DNA of 64,000 nt from Roseateles oligotrophus (GCF_014204525.1 NZ_JACHLP010000009.1:62001-126000); one strand, 5' to 3'. Counted from the stretch's first letter, positions 5,524 to 14,264 are shown. Notes: a model not told the origin generated them from the letters alone. Numbers and translations are program-made.

Positions 5524-7824
5524 ATGTCGATGGCCGGTGCTCGCTTCATGTCTGTCGCAGTATTGCGTCTTCTTGCATGCCTGGTCTTGCTGCTGCTGGC
5601 CGCTCGCCTGCAGGCTGAAGCGCCCACGCTGCAAGCCATCGAGCGCATCGACTGGCTCAACCCCGCCGGCCAATGGCAGCCCCAGGCCTTGCCGGACGAC
5701 TGGGGCCGGCGCGGCCTGGCGCGGCCCGGGCGTCAGCAATACCGCTTGCAGATCGAGTTAGCGGCCAGCGTGCAGCCCTGGGCGCTGTGGTCGGCGCGCC
5801 TGCCCCTGCACCATCGCATCCGCTTCAACGGCCAGCTGATCAGCGACACCCTGGAGATGGCGGATGCCTTGCAGCCCCGCACCACGGCCTTGCTGCTGCC
5901 CTTGCCCGCGCCCCGCCAGGGTTTGAATGTGCTGGAGATCGAGGAGCAGGGTGGCCCGCGCGCCGGCCTGGGCACGCTGTGGCTGGGGCCGGCGCCGGAG
6001 GTGGCGGCCCAGGCCCAGCGCTACCGGCGCATCTGGGTCGATCTGTCGCGCACCCTCAACGGCCTGGCCGGCGGCGCGGCCCTGTGCGCGCTGCTGCTGT
6101 GGGCGCGGCGGCGGGGCGAGGCGACGCTGGGCTGGTTCGGCCTCTTGGTGCTGCTGCTGTCGCTGCGCAATATCGCGTTTGTCGAGCCCGGTGCGGCCTC
6201 GCCGCCGGGCGCCAGCCTGCTGATGTATCTGCTGGTGTGCGGCGGCAATGCCTTGTTCAGCCTGTTCGCCGCCAGCACCGCCGGCCGCATGACGCGGCGC
6301 TGGCTGCTGCCCATGCTGGCCGCGCCGCTGCTGGCGACCCTGGCCGGCTTGGCCAGCGGGGGCGAGGCCCTGGCCGTGGACCGTGCCCGGGTCTATGCCT
6401 ACCCGCTGCTCATCCTCTCCTCGCTGATGGCCGCCGGCCTGCTGTGCCGGGTGGCGGCCCGGCTGCCACAGCGCCGGCTGCTGGTGCTGGCCCTGAGCGG
6501 CCTGATCTTCGTGGCCAGCGGGGTATTTGACTATCTGCTGCAATCCGGCCGCCTGCCCCAGCACTGGGAGTTCGTGCTGCCCTGGACCGGGCCCTTGCTG
6601 GCGCTGAGCTACGCGGCCGTGCTGGGCGGGCGCCTGGTGCGGGCGCTGGAGGAGTCGGAGCGCGCCGGCCTGGTGCTGGAGCAGCGCGTGCGCGAGCGCA
6701 CCCTGGCGCTGGAGGCGGCCAATGCCACCAAGAGCCGCTTCCTGGCCGCCGCCAGCCATGATTTGCGCCAGCCCATGGTGACCATAGGTCTCTTGATCGG
6801 CGTGCTGCGCGAGCAGCTGCAGTCGCCCGCCCAGCAGCGCCTGGTGGCGCGGGTGGACGAGGCGGTGGCGGCCATGGAGTCGTTGCTGGCGGGCTTGCTG
6901 GACCTCTCGCGCCTGGAGGGCAGCGGCCTGCGCGTGCGGCGCGAGCCGGTGGGCTTGCAGGCTCTGGTGCAGGCCGTGGCCACCCATGAGAGCGAGGCGG
7001 CGCGGGCCAAGGGCTTGCGCCTGCGCCTGCGGGTGCCGCCCGCGGCCTGCGTGCTGGGCGATGCGGTGCTGATCGAGCAGATGCTGCGCAATCTGGTCGT
7101 CAACGCCCTGCGCTATACCGAGAGCGGCGGCGTGCTGGTGGCCGTGCGCCGCCAAGGCGCTGGCTGGCGCCTGGCCGTGCATGACAGCGGACCCGGCATC
7201 GCGGCGGCGCAGCAGGCCCGCGTCTTCGAGGATTTTGTGCAGCTGGATAACCCGCAACGCCAGCGCATCCAGGGCCTGGGTCTGGGCCTGGCCATCGTCA
7301 AGCGGGCGGCGGCGCTGCAGGGTTGCGAGGTTTTGTTGCGCTCGGTGCCGGGCCGGGGCTCCTGCTTCAGCTTTGTGCTGCCGGCCGCGGCCCTGCAAGC
7401 GCCGGGCATGGCGGCGGCGCCGGCCCAAGCCCTGGCGGCCGAGCCCGATCTGCGGCAGCGCCAGATCTGCCTGGTGGAGGACGACGCGGGCGTGCGCGAG
7501 GCCCTGGCCCAGCGCCTGCGCGGTTGGGGCGCGCGGCTCAGCCTGTTCGAGAGCCCGGCAGATCTGCGGGCCGCGCTGGCCCGGGGCGAGCTGCCGGCAC
7601 CGGCCCTCCTCATCAGCGATATGCGCCTGCCCGGCGGCAATGGCCTGGACGTGGTGGCGGCCCTGCGCGCCGCCCACGGGGCCGGCCTGCCGGCCCTGAT
7701 CCTGACCGGCAACACGGCGCCCGCGGACCTGGCCGAGCTGGCCGCCAGCGGTCTGCCGGTCTTGCACAAGCCTTTCCGCGCCGAGCAGCTGGCGGCGGCT
7801 ATTCAGCGCCTGCTGGCGTCCTGA
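5524..7824 (+). CDS. 7TM-type hybrid sensor histidine kinase/response regulator
   Basis: About 766 residues. A signal sequence (about residues 9-30) leads to a periplasmic sensory domain of about 140 residues. Six to seven hydrophobic helices follow (about 180-375), the layout of 7TMR-DISM sensors. Next comes a short coiled coil (LVLEQRVRERTLALEAA) and a HisKA domain with SHDLRQP (phosphorylated His about 412). The ATPase domain shows NLVVNALRYT, DSGPGI and GLGLGLAIVKR. The protein ends in a receiver domain with ISDMRLPGGNG (Asp about 699) and the switch Lys in LHKPF. The start is uncertain: ATG 5524, 5530 and 5548 are possible, none with a strong ribosome site. Its 3' end overlaps the convergent LuxR-type regulator by 22 bases, its likely partner. 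Confidence 0.85.
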   Translation: MSMAGARFMSVAVLRLLACLVLLLLAARLQAEAPTLQAIERIDWLNPAGQWQPQALPDDWGRRGLARPGRQQYRLQIELAASVQPWALWSARLPLHHRIRFNGQLISDTLEMADALQPRTTALLLPLPAPRQGLNVLEIEEQGGPRAGLGTLWLGPAPEVAAQAQRYRRIWVDLSRTLNGLAGGAALCALLLWARRRGEATLGWFGLLVLLLSLRNIAFVEPGAASPPGASLLMYLLVCGGNALFSLFAASTAGRMTRRWLLPMLAAPLLATLAGLASGGEALAVDRARVYAYPLLILSSLMAAGLLCRVAARLPQRRLLVLALSGLIFVASGVFDYLLQSGRLPQHWEFVLPWTGPLLALSYAAVLGGRLVRALEESERAGLVLEQRVRERTLALEAANATKSRFLAAASHDLRQPMVTIGLLIGVLREQLQSPAQQRLVARVDEAVAAMESLLAGLLDLSRLEGSGLRVRREPVGLQALVQAVATHESEAARAKGLRLRLRVPPAACVLGDAVLIEQMLRNLVVNALRYTESGGVLVAVRRQGAGWRLAVHDSGPGIAAAQQARVFEDFVQLDNPQRQRIQGLGLGLAIVKRAAALQGCEVLLRSVPGRGSCFSFVLPAAALQAPGMAAAPAQALAAEPDLRQRQICLVEDDAGVREALAQRLRGWGARLSLFESPADLRAALARGELPAPALLISDMRLPGGNGLDVVAALRAAHGAGLPALILTGNTAPADLAELAASGLPVLHKPFRAEQLAAAIQRLLAS

Positions 7825-8465
7825 GCCGGCGTTTTGAGCTTGAGGCCCAGGCGCGCGGCCTGCACCACGGCCTGGGTGCGGCTGCTGACGCCCAGGCGGC
7901 GATAGACGGCCTCCAGATGGGTCTTGACCGAGGACTCCGACAGGCCCAGCTGGCGGCAGATCAGCTTGTTGGACCGGCCTTGCAAGAGCAGCTGCAGCAC
8001 ATCGTGCTGGCGCGGCGTCAGCTCGGGCGGGCCGGCCATGGGTGGGGCCGTGGCCAGCAGGTTGGCGGGCAGATTGATGCCGCCCTGCAAGGTCTCGACC
8101 AGGGCCTGCAGCAGCTGCTGGCTGCTGGCCTGCTTGGGCACAAAGCCGCTGGCGCCCAGCTCGATGGCGGCCTGCACGGTCTCGGCCCTGTCATCGGCCG
8201 AAAGCACGACCAGGCGCAGCCCGGGCGCTTGCGCGCGTATGCGCTGCAGGGCTTGCAAGCCGCTGGCATCGGGCAGGCCCAGGTCCAGCAGCACCAGGTC
8301 CAGGCTTTCGTCCTTGTCCTCGTCCAGCTGGGCCAGGGCCTGGCCCAGGCTGGCCGCATGCCACAGCTCGACCTCGGGGAAGCGAGCCTCAATCAGGCTG
8401 GCCAGGGCCTCGGCCAGCAGCAGGTGGTCGTCCACCAGCAGGATTTTCAAGGGCTGCAGGCTCAT
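7803..8465 (-). CDS. LuxR/NarL-family response regulator
   Basis: A 220-residue transcription regulator. The N-terminal receiver domain has acidic pocket VDDH (residues 11-14), phosphoacceptor Asp61 in LVLLDLGLPDASG, the Ser/Thr in VLSADD and the Lys in VPKQ. The C-terminal helix-turn-helix of the NarL/FixJ type covers about residues 148-212 (LTPRQHDVLQLLLQGRSNKL, SESSVKTHLEAVYRRLG). It probably receives phosphate from the converging hybrid kinase, whose last 22 bases it overlaps. Convergent kinase and regulator genes are less usual than an operon. Target genes cannot be told from the window. A dyad repeat lies just upstream of its start. Confidence 0.88.
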   Translation of the reverse strand: MSLQPLKILLVDDHLLLAEALASLIEARFPEVELWHAASLGQALAQLDEDKDESLDLVLLDLGLPDASGLQALQRIRAQAPGLRLVVLSADDRAETVQAAIELGASGFVPKQASSQQLLQALVETLQGGINLPANLLATAPPMAGPPELTPRQHDVLQLLLQGRSNKLICRQLGLSESSVKTHLEAVYRRLGVSSRTQAVVQAARLGLKLKTPAQDASRR

Positions 8466-8525
8466 ATCAGTTATCCATGGCGCTGCGCGCTACCCGCGAC
8501 GCCTGAAACCAAGTACAAAAAGTCA

Positions 8526-8593
8526 ACCACAGAGTCACAGAGACACAGAGAAAACCAGCTCCGAATTCCTCTGTGTCTCTGTGTCTCTGTGGT
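8526..8593. repeat. Dyad repeat, copy 1 (25-base arms)
   Basis: The left arm 8526-8550 begins ACCACAGAGTCACAG and the right arm 8569-8593 ends GTGTCTCTGTGGT. The arms match with one mismatch around an 18-base spacer. The element stands between the 3' end of the MBL hydrolase gene and the start of the regulator gene, both on the minus strand. A second copy with the same arm sequence is at 28710-28791, 20 kb away. The right flank shares TTTGGAGTTT with the second copy, so the family unit extends past the dyad. It is probably a REP/REPIN- or MITE-like dispersed element. Confidence 0.8.
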
Positions 8594-8612
8594 CGTATTT
8601 GAATTTGGAGTT

Positions 8613-9566
8613 TCATTTCAATTTGTCCAGCCAAACGCCTATACCTTGCGCATTCAGCTCGATGTCCATCTGCAGCAGCTCCAGCTGCGCCTCCGGGCTC
8701 AGCCGCGCGCCGCAGCCATGGGCCTCCAGGCTGCCGAGGTAGAGCGTGCTCAAGCCCTGCTTGAGCAGGGCGTGGCGCTCGGGCGAGCGGGCCACCCGGT
8801 GGGCCAGGGCCACGCTGGCTTCCAGCAGGCGCAAAAGCCCCAGGCTCAAGGCCTTGGGTGAGCCGACGCGGCCGTAATGCGTCAGATACATGGACTCGGG
8901 CTCATGGCTCAGCAGGCGGGCGATGGAGGCGCGCAGCGCCTCGGGCTCGAACTGCACCGGCGTGCTGGTGGGCATCAGCCAGGGGCCTTGCTCGCTGTCA
9001 AATTCGCGGTAGCTGAGGCCGAAGGTGTCGCCGCTGAACCAGCCGCGGCTGCGGGCATCCCAGATGCAGTGGTGGTGGCGGGCGTGGCCCGGGGTGTCGA
9101 GCAGCAGCAAGGGCCGGCCGCCCAAGTCGATCTGCATCTCGTCCCGGCTAGCCAGGGTGCGCGCCTCGTCGACGGGCAGCAACTGGCCGTAGGAACGCAG
9201 CATTTCTGCCTCGCCGTAAACGGCCAGGGCGCCGGCCCACAGGGCGCTGGGGTCGATCATATGGCGTTGGCCGCGTGGGTGGACCAGCAGGCGGGCTTGA
9301 GGCAGATGCTGCATCAACAGGCCCACGCCGCCGGCATGGTCCAGATGCACATGGGTGGGGATGACCCAGTCCACCGCGTCTGGCTTCAAACCCAGGGCCT
9401 GCAATGCCGCCAGCAGGCGCGGCACGGCATGGTTGGTGCCGGTGTCGATGAAGGCGGCACGGCCCTTTTCAACCATCAGATAGGCCGCGTCGAAGCGCGG
9501 GCGCTGGAAGCCGGTGTCGATGGCGTAGATGCCATGGCCCAGGTCTTCGACAAAGTCCAGATTCAT
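8613..9566 (-). CDS. MBL-fold metallo-hydrolase
   Basis: A 317-residue soluble hydrolase of the metallo-beta-lactamase superfamily. The zinc signature THVHLDHAGG is at residues 71-80, preceded by FIDTG (about 40-44). Downstream ligands are in DTPGHARHHH (His) and FSGDTFG (bridging Asp), with LTHYGR near the end of the core. A helical tail of about 70 residues follows. The ATG at 9566 has GGAG 9 bases upstream. Such proteins are thioesterases, glyoxalase-II-like or lactonase-like; there is no evidence here for beta-lactam cleavage. It is divergent from peptide deformylase with a 57-base gap. Confidence 0.85.
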   Translation of the reverse strand: MNLDFVEDLGHGIYAIDTGFQRPRFDAAYLMVEKGRAAFIDTGTNHAVPRLLAALQALGLKPDAVDWVIPTHVHLDHAGGVGLLMQHLPQARLLVHPRGQRHMIDPSALWAGALAVYGEAEMLRSYGQLLPVDEARTLASRDEMQIDLGGRPLLLLDTPGHARHHHCIWDARSRGWFSGDTFGLSYREFDSEQGPWLMPTSTPVQFEPEALRASIARLLSHEPESMYLTHYGRVGSPKALSLGLLRLLEASVALAHRVARSPERHALLKQGLSTLYLGSLEAHGCGARLSPEAQLELLQMDIELNAQGIGVWLDKLK

Positions 9567-9623
9567 CTTTGCTGACTCCTAGAATCATGCGAACAACGAT
9601 AACCCAAGGATGAGAGGCAGCCG

Positions 9624-10160
9624 ATGACGGTGCGCGAGATTTTGAAGATGGGCGACCCGCGCCTGCTGCGGGTGGCGCAGCCCGTGAGCAACTTCGGCAC
9701 GCCCGAGTTGCGCGCGCTGATTGCCGATATGTTCGACACCATGAAAGCCGCCAACGGCGCCGGCCTGGCCGCACCGCAGATCGGTGTGGATCTGCAGTTG
9801 CTGATTTTTGGCTACCAGAGCAATGTGCGTTACCCCGATGCGCCGCCGGTGCCGCCCACGGTCCTGATCAACCCTGTCATCACGCCCCTGTCCGATCAGC
9901 TGGAGGAGGGCTGGGAGGGTTGTCTGTCGGTGCCGGGCCTGCGCGGCGTGGTGGAGCGTTTTGCGCGCCTGCGTTACAGCGGCTTCGATGCCGAAGGCCA
10001 GCCTTTCGAGCGCGAGGCCGAGGGTTTTCATGCCCGGGTGGTTCAGCACGAGTGCGACCATCTGCAAGGCGTTCTCTACCCCATGCGGGTCAAGGACTTC
10101 AGCCGCTTTGGCTACACCTCGGTACTGTTTCCTGAACTGGACCCGGCGGCCGACGATTGA
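9624..10160 (+). CDS. def: Peptide deformylase
   Basis: A 178-residue metalloenzyme that removes the N-formyl group from nascent proteins. All three motifs are present: [10 protein letters not shown] (residues 45-54), EGCLSVPG (98-105, Cys100 binds the metal) and QHECDHLQG (141-149, His142 and His146 bind the metal, Glu143 is catalytic). Motif 3 has Cys144 where Phe or Leu is usual in HEFDH/HELDH forms, a conservative position. The ribosome site GAGAGG precedes the ATG. The gene stands alone, without the fmt partner usually near the housekeeping def, so it may be a second deformylase. Length is normal. Confidence 0.93.
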   Translation: MTVREILKMGDPRLLRVAQPVSNFGTPELRALIADMFDTMKAANGAGLAAPQIGVDLQLLIFGYQSNVRYPDAPPVPPTVLINPVITPLSDQLEEGWEGCLSVPGLRGVVERFARLRYSGFDAEGQPFEREAEGFHARVVQHECDHLQGVLYPMRVKDFSRFGYTSVLFPELDPAADD

Positions 10161-10243
10161 GGAAAAGCGATTGAAATAGTTTGTAAGTCCTGTCGGCAGA
10201 TGGGCGGGCTCAAGCGTTCAGCTGCCACGACAAGGAGCAAAGC

Positions 10244-12292
10244 ATGACGCGATCAAATGCTGCCGCCTGGCCGCTGACGGCCAATTCACAGGGACAACAA
10301 ACCCTCTTCCAGCGCCTGTGCCTGGGCCTGCTGCTGGGCCTGGCCCTGCTGGCGGCCAAGCCGGCCCTGGCCGATCCACCCATGCGGGCGGGCCGGGTGG
10401 CCGAGGTGGTGGGCGATGCCTGGCTCTTCGACGCCGAGCGCAGGGAATGGGTGCGCCTGCTGCGCAACCAGACCGTGGCCGAGGGCGACCGCCTGCGCAC
10501 CGATGAGCGCTCGCGCGTGAGCCTGCGCGTGGGCTCCACCAGCTTGTGGGTGGACGAGCGCAGCGATCTCGAATTCACCCAACTTGACGAGGGCCGTGTG
10601 CTGCTGCAACTGGCCCGCGGTGATCTGGGCCTGCGCCTGCGCTCGCCGGAGGCCGTGGCCGAGTACAAGGTGCAGACCCGCGAGGGCATGAGTTTTGCCG
10701 AGCGCGAGGGCCTGTACCGGGTCGAGCAGCTGGACCGCGGCAGCAAGGTCTACGCCTTGCAGGGCCGGCTGCGCTTTGAGTCTGGCCGAGGGGGCGATGT
10801 GCCACCCGTCTGGCTGGAGGGCGGTGAGCAGGCCGAGCTGTGGTGGGCCAATGGCCCGCGCGCCGAGAGGCAGCGCCTGCAGGGCGACAGCTTTTCCGAC
10901 TGGGTGCTGGCGCAAAGCCGGGCCGAGGGCGACCGGCTGCCCACCGTGACCCAACGTTATGTGTCGCCCGAGATGACGGGTGCCGAGGACCTGGATCGCC
11001 ATGGCCGCTGGGAGCAGTCGCCCGAGTACGGCGCCATCTGGATTCCCACCGTCGTGCTGGCCGACTGGGCTCCTTACCGCTACGGCCGCTGGGCCTGGAC
11101 GGTGCACTGGGGCTGGAGCTGGGTGGACGATGCGCCCTGGGGCTTCGCGCCCTTCCACTACGGCCGCTGGGTGCACTGGGGCAATCGCTGGTGCTGGGCG
11201 CCGGGCTCTTATGTGCTGCGCCCGGTCTATGCCCCGGCCTTGGTGGCCTGGGTGGGGGGCGGCGTCAGCGTGGGTGTGAGCATTGGCAATAGCCGCCCGC
11301 CGCCGCGCTACGGCTGGTATCCGCTGGCGCCGCGTGAGGTTTATGTGCCGGGTTATCGCCACAGCCCGGGCTACGAGCACAGGCTTAATTACGAACGCGA
11401 TCCGGTGACGGTGCAGCGCCCCCATCGCAATCGCGAGGTGTTTGGTGCCGTCAGTTATCTGCCTGGCCAGGGCGGCCCGGCCCGGCCCATGCCGGTGGCC
11501 GAGCTGGGGCCTGTGCGAGCCCTGCCCACGGCGCCGGCCCGCAATGAGCTGCAAGGCTTTTTGCCGCAGCGGCCCGGCAACGAGGCCAGCACGCCGCAGA
11601 CGACCAACCGGCCGCTTGCCGAGGGTAACGGCGCCGGCATGCCCTGGCGCAGCGAAAACGCCGGCCGCCGCGAACGCGAACGGGAACGCGATTTCGCCGG
11701 CCCCGAGCCGGTGCGCAACGCGGCTTTGCCCAGCCAGGCGGGCCAGGTCGTGAATCCGAACCCGAACCCGGGTCGCCCGGCCGATCTGCCTTGGCGTGGC
11801 AACCGGGAACAAGAAGCACGTCAGAACCCACCGCAGAACCAGGCGGTTCAGCCTCAGCCACAACAACAGCCACAACAACAGCCACAAGCTCAGCAGCCGC
11901 CGGTGCTGAATAACGGCCTGCCGCAGCGGTCGGCCGACTCACGCGAGCGGAGCTGGGAACGGAACGCCGAGCGCAATCAAGAACGCAATCAGGAGCGCAA
12001 CATCGAGCGGCGGATGGAGCCGTCGATGGATCGCAGCGGCCCGACTCGCAGCCCGGCGTTTGAGCGCCAGCAAGAGCGGCAGATGGAGCGGCCGATGGAG
12101 CGACCGATGGAGCGTCAGATCGAGCGCCAGCCCGAGCGGGCCCGTGCCATGGATCTGCCCCAGCGCGCGCCCGAGGCGCGCCCGCCCAGCCCGCCACCCG
12201 CAGCTCCGGTGGCACAGCAGCAGCAAGGCCCGAGCCGCGGCGAGGCCAATGGCCCGCCGCGCCGAGGCGGGACGGAGCAGGACAAGCGCTGA
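10244..12292 (+). CDS. FecR-domain/DUF6600 exported protein with repetitive C-terminus
   Basis: A 682-residue exported protein. A signal peptide ends near ALA-DPP (residue about 44). A FecR-type beta domain (about 50-160: GRVAEVVGDAWLF, LRTDERSRVSLRVGSTSLWV) is followed by the Trp/Tyr/Gly-rich DUF6600 block (about 235-360) with repeated GRW and HYGRW units. The last 250 residues are low-complexity: runs of Gln-Pro and many copies of the ME/ER-R type (MERPMERPMER, ERNQERNQERN). The ATG has AAGGAG 7 bases upstream. FecR domains normally sit on anti-sigma proteins, but no sigma factor gene is adjacent, so a cell-envelope role is more likely. Confidence 0.8.
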   Translation: MTRSNAAAWPLTANSQGQQTLFQRLCLGLLLGLALLAAKPALADPPMRAGRVAEVVGDAWLFDAERREWVRLLRNQTVAEGDRLRTDERSRVSLRVGSTSLWVDERSDLEFTQLDEGRVLLQLARGDLGLRLRSPEAVAEYKVQTREGMSFAEREGLYRVEQLDRGSKVYALQGRLRFESGRGGDVPPVWLEGGEQAELWWANGPRAERQRLQGDSFSDWVLAQSRAEGDRLPTVTQRYVSPEMTGAEDLDRHGRWEQSPEYGAIWIPTVVLADWAPYRYGRWAWTVHWGWSWVDDAPWGFAPFHYGRWVHWGNRWCWAPGSYVLRPVYAPALVAWVGGGVSVGVSIGNSRPPPRYGWYPLAPREVYVPGYRHSPGYEHRLNYERDPVTVQRPHRNREVFGAVSYLPGQGGPARPMPVAELGPVRALPTAPARNELQGFLPQRPGNEASTPQTTNRPLAEGNGAGMPWRSENAGRRERERERDFAGPEPVRNAALPSQAGQVVNPNPNPGRPADLPWRGNREQEARQNPPQNQAVQPQPQQQPQQQPQAQQPPVLNNGLPQRSADSRERSWERNAERNQERNQERNIERRMEPSMDRSGPTRSPAFERQQERQMERPMERPMERQIERQPERARAMDLPQRAPEARPPSPPPAAPVAQQQQGPSRGEANGPPRRGGTEQDKR

Positions 12293-12296
12293 CGCC

Positions 12297-12974
12297 TTAT
12301 TTCAGCAGCGGTTTGAGCCGGGCCCAGACGTTCTCAAGCATCTGCGGATGGGCTTTGGCCAGCGGGTGGATGCGATCGCTCTGGAACCAGTCCAGCGCGT
12401 CGGGGCGATCGGCGATACCGCTCAGCAAAAAGGGTAGCAAGGCCGTCTTCTCGGCCTTGGCTACCTCGCCGAACAGGGCGGCGAACTCGCGCCCGTAGCT
12501 GGCGCCGTAATTGGGCGGCAGCTGCATGCCGGCCAGCAAGACCTTGGCACCGGCCGCCTTGGCCGCACGCGTCATGGCCAGCAGATTCTCGCGTGTGCTG
12601 GCCAGTGCCAGGCCGCGCAAGGCGTCGTTGCCGCCCAGCTCGATGATGACGATGGCCGGCTGGTGCTGCTTCAGCAAGGCGGGCAGGCGGGCGCGGCCGC
12701 CGGCCGTGGTGTCGCCGCTGATGCTGGCGTTCTGCACGGTGTAGGACGATTTTTGTTCCTGCAGCCTTTGCGTCAGCAAGGCCACCCAGCCCGTGCCACG
12801 CGCCAGGCCGTATTCGGCCGAGAGGCTGTCGCCCAGCACCAGGATCTTGGCGCTGTTCGCACGCGCAAGACCCGGCAGCATCAGGGCCTTGGCCCACAGG
12901 CTAAAGTGCAGCAAGTTCTTGGCGAGGCTGCGCCGCCCCGGCGAGCCCAGCGTCTCGGCCTTTGTCGTCTTCAT
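12297..12974 (-). CDS. tesA: SGNH/GDSL esterase (arylesterase, TesA-like)
   Basis: A 225-residue exported esterase. A signal-like N-terminus ends near ARA-NS. Block I GDSLSAEYGL follows (nucleophile Ser50), with GGND in block III (oxyanion Asn) and DRIHP with the catalytic Asp/His in block V. E. coli TesA hydrolyses acyl-CoA and aryl or lysophospholipid esters in the periplasm, and the same order of blocks is seen here. ATG 12974 is preferred over in-frame starts upstream because those would overlap the divergent ABC gene. Head-to-head arrangement with ybbA, only 13 bases between starts, is conserved in many proteobacteria and supports the name. It converges on the DUF6600 gene with a 4-base gap. 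Confidence 0.85.
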   Translation of the reverse strand: MKTTKAETLGSPGRRSLAKNLLHFSLWAKALMLPGLARANSAKILVLGDSLSAEYGLARGTGWVALLTQRLQEQKSSYTVQNASISGDTTAGGRARLPALLKQHQPAIVIIELGGNDALRGLALASTRENLLAMTRAAKAAGAKVLLAGMQLPPNYGASYGREFAALFGEVAKAEKTALLPFLLSGIADRPDALDWFQSDRIHPLAKAHPQMLENVWARLKPLLK

Positions 12975-12987
12975 CAGGTCTCTTTCC

Positions 12988-13701
12988 ATGTCCCAAACAC
13001 ATACCGCTGCCGGTGTTCCGGTGGTCGCCGTCGACAAGATCTGCAAAAAAGTGCAGGACGCCAGCGGCGAGCTGAGCATTCTGCATGACATCTCCTTCAC
13101 GCTGCGGGCGCAGGAGTCGGTCGCCATCGTCGGCGCCTCGGGTTCGGGCAAGAGCACCTTGCTGGCGATTCTGGCGGGGCTGGACAGGCCCAGCAGCGGC
13201 ACGGTGAGGCTTGGTGGCGAGGACATTTTTGCCCTCAGCGAAGACCAGCGCGCCGCTCTGCGCGGCGCCCAGCTGGGCTTTGTGTTCCAGAGCTTTCAGC
13301 TGCTGCCCAATCTGACGGCGCTGGAAAACGTCATGCTGCCGCTGGAGTTGCGTGGCGAGCGCGAGGCGCGCACCCTGGCCACGCAGATGCTGGGCCGGGT
13401 GGGCCTGGCTCAGCGCCTGAGCCACTATCCGCGCGTGCTGTCGGGCGGCGAGCAGCAGCGGGTGGCGTTGGCGCGGGCCTTTGTGCAGCGGCCGGCCCTG
13501 CTGCTGGCCGACGAGCCCACCGGCAGCCTGGACTTCGCCACCGGCGCCGCCGTGATGGCCTTGATGTTCGAGCTCAACCGCGAGGCCGGCACCACCCTGG
13601 TGCTGGTGACGCATGACACGCAAATCGCCCAGCGCTGCGAGCGCCAGCTGCGCATCGAGGCCGGCCGGCTGGTGCAGGACGAGGAAAAGCTCTCCGCCTA
13701 G
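12988..13701 (+). CDS. ybbA: ABC transporter ATP-binding protein (YbbA/LolD type)
   Basis: A 237-residue ATPase of the MacB/LolD group. Walker A is GASGSGKST (residues 49-57), the Q-loop lies in FVFQSFQLLPNLTALENVMLP, the signature is LSGGEQQRVALARA, Walker B is LLLADEPTGSLD, and the switch His is in LVTHD. In E. coli ybbA is followed by the permease ybbP. Here no permease follows; the next gene is a convergent DUF2062 gene. The two stop codons share the tetranucleotide CTAG (13698-13701). The partner permease must be elsewhere or lost. The start at 12988 matches the usual length and the divergent tesA. Confidence 0.85.
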   Translation: MSQTHTAAGVPVVAVDKICKKVQDASGELSILHDISFTLRAQESVAIVGASGSGKSTLLAILAGLDRPSSGTVRLGGEDIFALSEDQRAALRGAQLGFVFQSFQLLPNLTALENVMLPLELRGEREARTLATQMLGRVGLAQRLSHYPRVLSGGEQQRVALARAFVQRPALLLADEPTGSLDFATGAAVMALMFELNREAGTTLVLVTHDTQIAQRCERQLRIEAGRLVQDEEKLSA

Positions 13702-14264
13702 GTTTTTCGTTGGCGCGCGCGTTCGCGCAGCCGGCGCCAGCGCTCGCCGCGGATGACGGCCCACCAGGCGAAGTAGACCAGCAGATAAAGCAGGCTGCCC
13801 AGCACCAGGCCGGCCAGGGGCAGGCCGATCAGCAAGGGCGTGCCCAGGGCCTGCACCCACAGCCAGAGCGAGGGCAGCCAGGTGTCGGGGTGGCTCCAGT
13901 CCAGGGCCAGCATCTCGGGCGTGGCGATGGGGCCGTCGTGTCCCGAGACGAGGCGGCCCAGAAAGATGGCCAGGCTCCAGATCGGCAGCAGGGTGAAGGG
14001 ATTGGTGATCCAGGTGGCGGCCACGGCCGCCGCCACATTGCCGCGGAACAGAATCGCCGCGGCGGCGGCCAGGGGCATTTGCGTGGGCAGGGGGATCACC
14101 CCCACGGCCAGGCCCAGGCCGGCGCCCAGCGCGACCCGGCGCCGATGCGCCACCCACAGCCAGGGGCGCGGGCCCAGGTAATTGCCCAGCCAGCGCAGGC
14201 CCGGCGTCTTGGCCAAGACATCGGGGTGGGGCAGGATGCGGCGAGCGAAGCGGGTGGCGGGCAC
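13698..14264 (-). CDS. DUF2062 membrane protein
   Basis: A 188-residue inner-membrane protein. Start GTG 14264 (reads VPATRFARRILPHPD) with AAGAGA upstream fits the family; a longer frame upstream runs into a repeat element and is not credible. The conserved DUF2062 core is seen: a first helix GAGLGLAVGVIPLPTQMPLA, then AAAVAATWITNPFTLLPIW (the T-NP motif), and two helices at the C-terminus (PLLIGLPLAGLVLGSLLYLL), ending in a basic tail. Function is unknown. It lies downstream of the parvulin gene on the same strand, separated by the palindromic element 14361-14529. Confidence 0.78.
   Translation of the reverse strand: MPATRFARRILPHPDVLAKTPGLRWLGNYLGPRPWLWVAHRRRVALGAGLGLAVGVIPLPTQMPLAAAAAILFRGNVAAAVAATWITNPFTLLPIWSLAIFLGRLVSGHDGPIATPEMLALDWSHPDTWLPSLWLWVQALGTPLLIGLPLAGLVLGSLLYLLVYFAWWAVIRGERWRRLRERARQRKT

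Noticed and set aside
5758-7767. 669-codon minus-strand frame opposite the histidine kinase
   Set aside because: Shadow frame of codon third-position GC; the plus strand has clear kinase and receiver motifs.
8526-8593. CRISPR array at the CACAGAG repeats
   Set aside because: Only a single inverted dyad, not regularly spaced direct repeats with unique spacers; no cas genes in the window.
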